Assembly (NCBI GenBank): GCA_016867095.1
Contig: VGKK01000029.1
Location: 1-11,474, forward strand
From: Candidatus Omnitrophota bacterium
GTDB taxonomy: Bacteria > Omnitrophota > Gorgyraeia > Gygaellales > Profunditerraquicolaceae
DNA: 11,474 nt
Reading direction: 5' to 3'
Part shown: in pieces, positions 5,975 to 11,474 of the stretch
Numbering within the stretch: position 1 is the stretch's first letter
Layout: each line of letters begins with the position of its first letter
Program-made: the position numbers and the translations under genes
Notes under the pieces: model-generated
What the model was told of the DNA's origin: nothing
The model's database searches: none
The model's input: the letters and a program-made list of their open reading frames with translations, nothing else

Positions 5975-7480
5975 TTAGCCGTTAGTCTTTAGGTCGATGC
6001 GAGGGAATAAGGGCCTGCCTTTTTTTATCCGGTCTTGGCCTAACTGCTCAGCGATGGATGCTGCGGTATCAGGCATAAAAGGATAAATCTGCTGGGCGGC
6101 CTGCCGGATAACATCCACTAATAAACGGATGAAAGAGGAAAGCTCTGCTGTCTTATTTTCCTTAGCCAGGTTCCAGGGCTTGGTTTCTTCAACGTATTTA
6201 TTAGCCGCGTTTATCAGCTCCCAGGTTTTTTCAAGGGCCAGGCCAAAATTAAATCCGCCGGCAGCAGCCATTAAAGGATCTATCTCTTTTGCTAAGGCTT
6301 TTATATTTCCTTCAATCTTTAGCCCCTGCTCATTTAGCCTGCCTGGCGCGGGAACTGCGCCTTGAAAATATTTCTCCGCCATCGTCAGGGTGCGATACAC
6401 CAGGTTACCTAGGTCATTAGCCAGGTCGCTGTTAAATCTTTTCACAATCGCTTCTTCCGAAAAATTTCCGTCCATGCCAAAGGGCACATCGCGGAGCAAA
6501 AAATAGCGGTAGGTATCAATACCGTATTTATTGGCCATATCTATCGGGCTAACCACGTTGCCGCGCGACTTGGACATCTTGGCCTGGTCAATCATCCACC
6601 AGCCATGGGCGAAAATGGCCTTTGGCGGCTCTATCTTTAGGGCCCGCAGTATAATCGGCCAATAAATGACGTGCTGCCGCAAAATATCCTTGCCGATTAA
6701 ATGCAGGTCTGCCGGCCACCAGCGGGAATTATAATTATCCCCGGCGTCAAAGCTGCCGACGGCGCTGATATAATTGATTAAAGCGTCAAACCAGACATAG
6801 GTCACATGCTGCGGGCTAAAAGGCAGGGGTATCCCCCAGATTAATCTCTCTTTGGGCCGGGAAATACAAAGGTCGGTCAATTTATTAATCTTTAAGAAAC
6901 TTAAAATCTCATTGCGCCGGATTTGGGGCAGGATAAAATCGGGATTTTTATTTATATAATTGATGAGCCAGTCCTGATATTTAGACAGCCGGAAAAAATA
7001 ATTTGTCTCAGTAATCTTTTCCAGGGGCCCTTTGCAGTCCGGGCAAACCTCGCCCTTTTCTTGCGTATCGGTCCAGAATGTCTCGCAAGACAGGCAATAC
7101 CAACCCTGGTATTTATCCTGGTAGATATCCGCGTTTTTATGGAGTATCTCTAATGCTCTTTGCACAAAACTGATATGCCGCTCTTCTGTGGTGCGGATAA
7201 AATCATTGTGAGAGATATTCAGCGCCTGCCAAAGGCTGGTGAATTGCAAAACCATCTTATCGCTGAATTCCTGAGGGGAAAGCCCGGCTTGATCAGCCGC
7301 CTTTTGTATCTTCTGGCCGTGCTCATCCGTGCCGGTCAGGAACCAGACATTATCCTGGCCTAAAACCTGGCGCATATAACGCGCCAGGCAGTCAGCGGCG
7401 ATATTAGTATAGGAATGCCCGATATGCGGGGAGGCATTTACATAATACAGGGGAGTAGTAATATAGAACTTATTAGCCAT
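5975..7480 (-). CDS. metG: Methionyl-tRNA synthetase, short form
   Basis: MetRS charges tRNA-Met for initiation and elongation. The 501-residue class I enzyme has YYVNASPHIGH (12-22, HIGH signature), GTDEHG (50-55), one zinc knuckle with Cys129, 132, 146 and 149, YVWFDALINY (228-237), HGWW (292-295) and KMSKSRGNVV (301-310), then the helical anticodon-binding domain. It ends at about residue 500, without the C-terminal tRNA-binding (EMAP/Trbp111-like) domain of longer bacterial MetRS. This is a known natural form, and no frameshift is visible at the end. The upstream 118 bp is an AT-rich heptad inverted repeat and no Shine-Dalgarno precedes the ATG, so how this start is recognised is unclear. 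Confidence 0.96.
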   Translation of the reverse strand: MANKFYITTPLYYVNASPHIGHSYTNIAADCLARYMRQVLGQDNVWFLTGTDEHGQKIQKAADQAGLSPQEFSDKMVLQFTSLWQALNISHNDFIRTTEERHISFVQRALEILHKNADIYQDKYQGWYCLSCETFWTDTQEKGEVCPDCKGPLEKITETNYFFRLSKYQDWLINYINKNPDFILPQIRRNEILSFLKINKLTDLCISRPKERLIWGIPLPFSPQHVTYVWFDALINYISAVGSFDAGDNYNSRWWPADLHLIGKDILRQHVIYWPIILRALKIEPPKAIFAHGWWMIDQAKMSKSRGNVVSPIDMANKYGIDTYRYFLLRDVPFGMDGNFSEEAIVKRFNSDLANDLGNLVYRTLTMAEKYFQGAVPAPGRLNEQGLKIEGNIKALAKEIDPLMAAAGGFNFGLALEKTWELINAANKYVEETKPWNLAKENKTAELSSFIRLLVDVIRQAAQQIYPFMPDTAASIAEQLGQDRIKKGRPLFPRIDLKTNG

Positions 7481-7500
7481 ATATTTATCAATTTAAAACT

Positions 7501-7600
7501 CAAAAGTCAAATCTTAAAAGTTCAAGGCAAAAGTCAAAAGTTTTTAAAGTTTTAACTTTTTACTTGCACTTTTGACTTTTTACTTTTGCCTTTTGACTTT
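7501..7600. repeat. Heptad-periodic inverted repeat filling the ricT-metG gap
   Basis: On the plus strand CTTTT-type words start at 7556, 7563, 7569, 7576, 7583, 7590 and 7597. The opposite arm (7501-7541) has AAAAGT-type words with a mostly 7-nt step. The arms are complementary over about 30 nt with mismatches, and an AAAGTT/AACTTT hairpin lies between them. The last unit enters the ricT stop codon (7599-7601). The tract occupies nearly all of the gap before metG. No T-run terminator or convincing promoter is seen in it. Confidence 0.85.
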
Positions 7601-8375
7601 ATTTATAATTTATTTCTATTTGCGCGCCGTCCTCCAATTCCACCCTGGCCACGCGCTTAAAAACATTTACGCTTAAGACTTTGCCTTTTCCCTGGGGCGT
7701 GTGCACGCGCTCTCCTTCGCGAGGCAGGCCCTTGGCTAAAATTTTATAGGTCGCGTATTCATAATTAAGGCAGCACATTAGCCTGCCGCAAAGCCCGGAA
7801 ATCTTCGGCATATTCAGGGGGAGCCCTTCCTCCTTGGCTATCTTTATCGTCACCGGTTCAAAATCCTTCAAAAATTTCGCGCAGCAAAGCTCCCTTCCGC
7901 AGGGGCCAAACCCTCCGAAGAATTTCGCCTCATCCCGGACGCCGATCTGCCGCAGCTCAATCCTGGCCTTAAAAATCTTGGCCAGGTCCTTGACTAAATT
8001 CCTGAAATCCACCCTGCCGCTGGCCGTAAAATAAAAGATAATTTTGCTGCGGTCAAAGGAATATTCGGCATGCACCATTTTCATATCTAATTTATGCTCT
8101 TCTATTTTTTTCAGGCACGCGCTGAACGCCTCTTTGGCCTTGCCCCTATTTTCGGAGATCTGCTTGAGGTCATGGTCATTAGCCAGGCGCACGAGCTTTT
8201 TCGGGGGCTCCTTGGCGTCCGCCGAGCCTTCCTTGGGAGAAACCACCTGGCCGTAATCCAGGCCGCGGTCATGCTCCACAATGACATAGTCCCCCTCTTT
8301 GACATTCAACGCGCCGGGGTCATAAAAATAACTTGAGCCCTTGTCTCTTAATCTTACCAGCACTGTCTTTTCCAT
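7599..8375 (-). CDS. ricT: RicT/YaaT-like PSP1-domain protein
   Basis: This 258-residue protein belongs to the PSP1 C-terminal family. In B. subtilis, RicT (YaaT) works with RicA and RicF in an Fe-S-carrying complex that promotes RNase Y-dependent mRNA maturation. The diagnostic cysteine segments are present: GPCGRELCC (157-165; Cys159, 164, 165) and GLCGRLMCCLNYE (194-206; Cys196, 201, 202), which fit an iron-sulfur or zinc role. The N-terminal half contains the GDYVIVEHDRGLDYGQVV segment (28-45). A basic region HTPQGKGKVLSVNV follows near residue 225. It starts 15 nt after holB without a clear Shine-Dalgarno. The holB-ricT adjacency is conserved in Firmicutes. No RicA or RicF is in the window, so the B. 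subtilis role cannot simply be carried over. Confidence 0.9.
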   Translation of the reverse strand: MEKTVLVRLRDKGSSYFYDPGALNVKEGDYVIVEHDRGLDYGQVVSPKEGSADAKEPPKKLVRLANDHDLKQISENRGKAKEAFSACLKKIEEHKLDMKMVHAEYSFDRSKIIFYFTASGRVDFRNLVKDLAKIFKARIELRQIGVRDEAKFFGGFGPCGRELCCAKFLKDFEPVTIKIAKEEGLPLNMPKISGLCGRLMCCLNYEYATYKILAKGLPREGERVHTPQGKGKVLSVNVFKRVARVELEDGAQIEINYK

Positions 8376-8390
8376 TGTTTAATCAATAAG

Positions 8391-9425
8391 CTATGCCGCC
8401 CGGCTTTGGCCGAGCGTAAGCCTATAATTGATCTCCTCTCTTAAATTAGACAACAACAACCTGATATTTATATTCTGCTCCAGGTAAACCAAGGCGTCGC
8501 GGATGCCGCTGAATATCTCGTCTAAATCCATAAAGGAAAAACACGGCATCAGCTTTAACAATTCGCTCTTCTTGTCCAGGTTAACCAGCTCCAAGTGGGA
8601 CGCGCCTGTTTTTACCAAATATATATCCCTGAACCATCCGGCCAGTATATTCAAATAATCGCGCGCCTCCTGCCTGTTTTTTATAGATAAGCTTTCTAAA
8701 TCAACCCTGCCAGGCAAAGTTACCGTATCAATAAAGCTGTTTTTCCTGCTAAATATATCTGTATCCTTCAACGCCAGGGCCTGGCCTAACCTGCCTTCGC
8801 AGAAATAAGCTAAAAAATGGGCCGGGTTATCCTCCAGCGCGTAATCCTTCTCTAAAATCTCCTGGAGCGCTTTTCTCTCCAAAGGATAAAATTTTATTAC
8901 CCGGCAGCGCGAAATTATCGTCTTAAACAATAACGCGGGCTTTGCGCTTACCAGTATAATCAAGCTATTGGCCGGCGGCTCTTCTAATATCTTTAAAAGG
9001 GCGTTGGAGGCGGCGGCAGTCAAATTATGGGCGTCTTCAATAATAAAAACCTTTACCCGCGCCTCATAGGGCCGCAAGCTAATCTCCTTCTGCAAGCGGC
9101 GGATGTGGCCTATTTTTATCGCCGTGGAAGGGCCGCCTTCGCTTTTAGCCTCTTCATAACCGGCGTCTAACGGCGCAGAGGCGTTAATGATATAAACATC
9201 AGGATGCTGCTCTTTTTCTATCTTCAAACAAGACGCGCAGCTATCGCAGGAATCCAGAGTTTCATTCTGGCAATTCAGGGCCTTAGCCAGGGTCTTGGCA
9301 ACCAGCTTTTTGCCAATGCCCTGCGGCCCCGCGAAGAGATACCCCTGGCCTAAGCGCGACTGGCGCAAGTCTTCTTTTAATATTTCTATGGCCTTATCCT
9401 GGCCTTTGATGCGCTTAAATGACAT
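8391..9425 (-). CDS. holB: DNA polymerase III delta' subunit, clamp loader
   Basis: Delta' is the stator subunit of the AAA+ clamp loader that places the beta clamp on DNA. The 344-residue protein has a GQDKAIEIL start (8-16), a P-loop GPQGIGKK (33-40), a four-cysteine zinc module (Cys52, 60, 63, 66), VFIIEDAH (126-133), NALLKILEEPP (141-151) and the SRC motif (172-174). A helical C-terminal collar follows. The P-loop ends Lys-Lys where an active ATPase has Lys-Thr/Ser, which suits a non-hydrolysing delta'. DnaX (gamma/tau) is less likely because of this and because of the adjacency to tmk and ricT. The start overlaps the tmk 3' end by 40 bp in another frame and has a good AGAAAGG site 7 nt upstream. 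Confidence 0.94.
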   Translation of the reverse strand: MSFKRIKGQDKAIEILKEDLRQSRLGQGYLFAGPQGIGKKLVAKTLAKALNCQNETLDSCDSCASCLKIEKEQHPDVYIINASAPLDAGYEEAKSEGGPSTAIKIGHIRRLQKEISLRPYEARVKVFIIEDAHNLTAAASNALLKILEEPPANSLIILVSAKPALLFKTIISRCRVIKFYPLERKALQEILEKDYALEDNPAHFLAYFCEGRLGQALALKDTDIFSRKNSFIDTVTLPGRVDLESLSIKNRQEARDYLNILAGWFRDIYLVKTGASHLELVNLDKKSELLKLMPCFSFMDLDEIFSGIRDALVYLEQNINIRLLLSNLREEINYRLTLGQSRAA

Positions 9426-10021
9426 AAAACAACCTTTCTGATATCGCTTTGCGTTTTATTTTTATCTTTGGCTACCTTAATAATTTTTATCCGGCCGGGC
9501 TCCATCCTGGCGAGTTTCAAATACCCCTGCCTGACCCGGAAATGGTATTCTAACGAACGCTTTTCAATGCGGTCTAAATTTGCCTTACGGTGCCTTAATC
9601 CCTTTTCCACCGGCAAATCCAAAAAGATAGTCAGATTCGGCCTGATGCCGGAGGCCGCTAAATTTCCAGCGTGTTTAATAAAAGCGATATCTATGCCTAA
9701 GCCGTATCCTTGATAGGCCATGGTGGAATCCAGGAACCTGTCGCAGATAACAATTTTACCGCCAATTAACGCCGGCTTAATGACGCGGCTGACCAATTCG
9801 GCCCTGGCAATCATATAAAGCAGGGTTTCAGAAAGAGGCGTGATATAGTTTTTGGGGTTAAGGAGGATTTTTCTGATCTTCTCGCTTAAGCCTGTGCCGC
9901 CCGGCTCGCGCAGATAAACCACCGGATAGCCGATTTTACGTAAATACGCGGCGAGCATTCTCGACTGCGTGCTTTTTCCGCATCCTTCCGACCCTTCAAA
10001 TGTAATAAATCTAGCTTCCAT
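9386..10021 (-). CDS. tmk: Thymidylate kinase
   Basis: Tmk phosphorylates dTMP to dTDP for DNA synthesis. From the chosen start it has 211 residues, the normal length. It opens MEARFITFEGSEGCGKSTQS, with a P-loop and the family FEGxEGxGKSTQ pattern, followed by YLREPGGT (the DR/E-P-G motif), ICDRFLDSTMAYQGYG (dTMP binding), and LTIFLDLPVEKGLRHR before the lid region. An in-frame GTG at 10087 would add 22 residues, but that stretch lies in the arm of the repeat element at 10039-10230 and has no Tmk character, so the ATG at 10021 is chosen. GGGG lies about 11 nt upstream. The 3' end overlaps holB by 40 bp, which fits the common tmk-holB pairing. Confidence 0.94.
   Translation of the reverse strand: MEARFITFEGSEGCGKSTQSRMLAAYLRKIGYPVVYLREPGGTGLSEKIRKILLNPKNYITPLSETLLYMIARAELVSRVIKPALIGGKIVICDRFLDSTMAYQGYGLGIDIAFIKHAGNLAASGIRPNLTIFLDLPVEKGLRHRKANLDRIEKRSLEYHFRVRQGYLKLARMEPGRIKIIKVAKDKNKTQSDIRKVVLCHLSASKARIRP
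9433..9438 (-). promoter_or_regulatory. Ribosome binding site of holB, inside tmk
   Basis: GAAAGG-type sequence on the minus strand ends 7 nt before the holB ATG and lies wholly within the tmk coding region. It supports the holB start at 9425, and therefore the 40-bp overlap between the two genes. Confidence 0.7.
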
Positions 10022-10038
10022 ATCAAGAACATCCCCGT

Positions 10039-10230
10039 AATTTTGCCTCGGGTATTTGCTCGCGTGCTGAAATTTTTTGCCGTGCACTACGGTTTACTCC
10101 TCGTTCGCCTGCTTAAAATTCGGTGACCTGCGGTTACAATCGTCAGTTTCCGCGCTCCCTCGTCGTAAATCCTTGTGCACTTTTGCCAAAAAATTTCTTA
10201 TGCACGCTCACAAACACCCTCGCAAAATTT
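10039..10230. repeat. Long imperfect inverted repeat filling the cysS-tmk gap (element copy 2)
   Basis: Left arm 10039-10087 and right arm 10175-10229 are complementary over about 50 nt with small gaps. Matching blocks include AATTTTGC/GCAAAATT, GCGTGC/GCACGC, AAATTTTTTG-like/CAAAAAATTT and GTGCAC/GTGCAC. A small hairpin (10123-10128 with 10132-10137) sits almost exactly at the centre of symmetry. The stretches between arms and centre are not complementary but both carry CCTCGT in the same orientation. The element takes up nearly the whole 213-bp gap, beginning 5 nt after the cysS stop. It shares CTACGG-N5-TCCTCGTTC with the element at 1-82. It is MITE-like or REP-like in form, but no target-site duplication is evident. 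Confidence 0.8.
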
Positions 10231-10234
10231 GCTT

Positions 10235-11474
10235 CTATAATTTCCTTCGCCAAGTAGTACCTTCACCGGCATCCTCTAAGATTATGCCTTGTTCTTCTAA
10301 TTCTTTTCTTATCTTGTCGGAAAGCGCGTAGTTTTTTTCTTGGCGCGCTTTCTGCCGTTTTAAAATCATCGCCTTAATTTCTTCATCGCTAATCGCGGCG
10401 GCCTTATCTACCTCAAGAGTTAATCCTAATATGCCTGATAATTCTTTCAGCGTAATTGTGGCATTAGAGATAAAATCCGCATCATTGATATTTTTATTTG
10501 CCAGGGTAACCAACTCAAATATCGCAGCCAAAGCCTGCGGCGTATTAAAATCATCATCCATGGCTTCTATAAATTTATTCTTTATTTCTTCAATTTCTTT
10601 AAAGTTTTTACTGGTGACTTGGTGACCTTGTGACTTGGTGACCACTTCTAGTTTATTTAATAGTATCAAAATCCTCTCGAGGGCCTGCCTTGCCTCTTCT
10701 ATCTTTTCTTCGGTGTAATCAACCGGGTGAGAATAATGCGCGGCAAGGAATAATAATTTTAGGAGGTCGGGATATTTATATTTATCTAAGAAATCTTTTA
10801 CGGTAATAAAATTACCCAATGACTTGGCCATTTTTTGTCCGTTAATGGTCAGGAGGCCGTGGTGCATCCAGATGCGGGCGAATTTTTTTTCCGCGCCTTC
10901 GGATTGGGCGATTTCATTTTCATGGTGCGGAAAAATCAGGTCCAGCCCGCCGCCGTGAATATCAAACTCATCGCCTAGAATATCCGAACTCATCACTGAA
11001 CATTCAATATGCCAGCCCGGCCGGCCAGGCCCCCAGGGACTGGGCCAGGAAGGTTCATTTTCCTTGGCGGATTTCCAAAGCGCGAAATCTAACGGGTTCT
11101 TTTTATTCTCCAAAGGCGCGACCCTGGCCCCGCTTTCCATCTTTTCCAGCGACTGGCCGGACAGCTTGCCATATCCTGCGGCCTTAGTAATATCAAAATA
11201 TACATCCCCGCCGGCCTGATAGGCAACGCCCCTGGTGATAAGATTTTTTATAAAGCCGACCATTTTCTCTATATATTCACTGGCCTTAGGCTCAATGATC
11301 TCCGGGCTGCCGCTTTTTATCCCTAAGCTGTCTAACGCGCCGTGATAAGCGGCAAGATATTTTTCCGCCACCTTTTTTACCGCGCCTAGTAAAGCTTCGC
11401 CTTTAAATTCATTTTTGGCTTTTTCAATAATCTTATCATCCACATCCGTCACGTTGCGCACAAATTTAACCTGA
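10235..11474 (-). CDS. cysS: Cysteinyl-tRNA synthetase, 5' end cut by the window
   Basis: CysRS charges tRNA-Cys. The reading frame is open to the window edge. The GTG at 11461 is an internal Val in the conserved [VF]RNVTDVDDKI segment and is preceded in frame by Gln-Val-Lys-Phe, so it is not a start. About 60-70 N-terminal residues with the HIGH motif and first zinc Cys lie outside. Visible, counted from that Val: WHIECS (150-155, zinc Cys154), GGGLDLIFPHHENE (170-183, zinc His and Glu), KMAKSLGNF (210-218, an Ala variant of KMSKS), AMDDDFNTP in the anticodon-binding part, and a normal C-terminus (EGTTWRRKL). An in-frame 8-nt repeat (10614-10643) encodes a short loop insertion before AMDDDFNTP. 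Its stop lies 5 nt before the repeat element. Confidence 0.96.
   Translation of the reverse strand, partial: QVKFVRNVTDVDDKIIEKAKNEFKGEALLGAVKKVAEKYLAAYHGALDSLGIKSGSPEIIEPKASEYIEKMVGFIKNLITRGVAYQAGGDVYFDITKAAGYGKLSGQSLEKMESGARVAPLENKKNPLDFALWKSAKENEPSWPSPWGPGRPGWHIECSVMSSDILGDEFDIHGGGLDLIFPHHENEIAQSEGAEKKFARIWMHHGLLTINGQKMAKSLGNFITVKDFLDKYKYPDLLKLLFLAAHYSHPVDYTEEKIEEARQALERILILLNKLEVVTKSQGHQVTSKNFKEIEEIKNKFIEAMDDDFNTPQALAAIFELVTLANKNINDADFISNATITLKELSGILGLTLEVDKAAAISDEEIKAMILKRQKARQEKNYALSDKIRKELEEQGIILEDAGEGTTWRRKL
10614..10643. repeat. Octanucleotide repeat inside the cysS coding region
   Basis: GTGAC starts at 10614, 10622, 10630 and 10638, an exact 8-nt period over 30 nt, with alternating units GTGACTTG and GTGACCTT. 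Three units equal eight codons, so the frame is kept. In CysRS it encodes Val-Val-Thr-Lys-Ser-Gln-Gly-His-Gln-Val-Thr-Ser, a polar stretch between two helices just before the conserved AMDDDFNTP block, where loop length varies in the family. It resembles a repeat tract tolerated within a protein loop. Confidence 0.75.

Noticed and set aside
6020..9360. Repeated plus-strand word resembling CCTGGCCTAA in several genes, considered as an uptake or recombination signal.
   Set aside because: Where it occurs it mostly encodes Leu-Gly-Gln in the minus-strand genes; codon bias explains it and no regular spacing or orientation rule is visible.
10022..10087. A 22-residue N-terminal extension of Tmk starting at GTG 10087.
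   Set aside because: It is encoded by the arm of the inverted-repeat element and has no Tmk similarity; the ATG at 10021 gives the canonical start and length.
10088..10174. The centre of the cysS-tmk element as a tRNA or riboswitch.
   Set aside because: No cloverleaf, anticodon arm or TTCGANNC-like T-loop is present, and I recognise no riboswitch core.
11430..11461. cysS as a truncated gene starting at GTG 11461.
   Set aside because: The frame stays open to the window edge and continues the conserved motif upstream; only the window cuts it.
1..11474. A hidden defence, CRISPR or secondary-metabolism system in the window.
   Set aside because: All twelve genes have recognisable domains (ten housekeeping families plus the DUF362-ferredoxin and TPR proteins), and the repeat tracts have no spacer-repeat layout or adjacent cas-like gene.

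Overview
This window is one long run of bacterial housekeeping genes. All twelve genes lie on the minus strand, so transcription runs from high to low coordinates. Eleven genes are complete. The first in transcription order, cysS, is cut by the right edge. Gaps are short (4-bp and 40-bp overlaps, 2 to 15 bp), except for four larger gaps and the right flank, which hold repeats. I see no RNA gene, phage gene, transposase or CRISPR array. The organism is an uncultured-looking, moderate-GC bacterium. The gene style (DUF362-ferredoxin protein, TPR protein, short MetRS) makes me think of Omnitrophota or a related phylum, but this is an impression and not a demonstrated placement.

Layout in transcription order: cysS (partial) - repeat element of about 190 bp - tmk - holB - ricT - heptad inverted repeat - metG - tatD - GC-rich hairpin - DUF362/ferredoxin protein - TPR protein - mtnA - heptad inverted repeat - thiL - tsaE - tsaB - heptad direct repeat - second copy of the repeat element at the left edge. 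The tmk-holB-ricT-metG-tatD order recalls the Bacillus subtilis tmk...holB-yaaT...metS-yabD region. thiL-tsaE-tsaB recalls B. subtilis ydiA-ydiB-ydiC. Two blocks that are separate in Firmicutes are joined here by a DUF362/TPR/mtnA segment.

Roles: aminoacyl-tRNA synthesis (CysRS, MetRS), dTTP supply and the replicative clamp loader (Tmk, HolB), RNA-maturation-related RicT, a TatD nuclease, methionine salvage (MtnA), thiamine diphosphate synthesis (ThiL) and two parts of the t6A tRNA-modification machinery (TsaE, TsaB). The least understood part is the translationally coupled pair of a DUF362 two-cluster iron-sulfur protein and a TPR protein.

I find no defence, secretion or biosynthetic system that looks new. 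The unexplained signal is in the repeats. Four different short-word repeats with a 7-nt period each begin at a stop codon (tsaB, mtnA, tatD, ricT), and three fold back as inverted arms. A fifth, with an 8-nt period, lies in frame inside cysS. Two diverged copies of one hairpin element flank the whole gene block.
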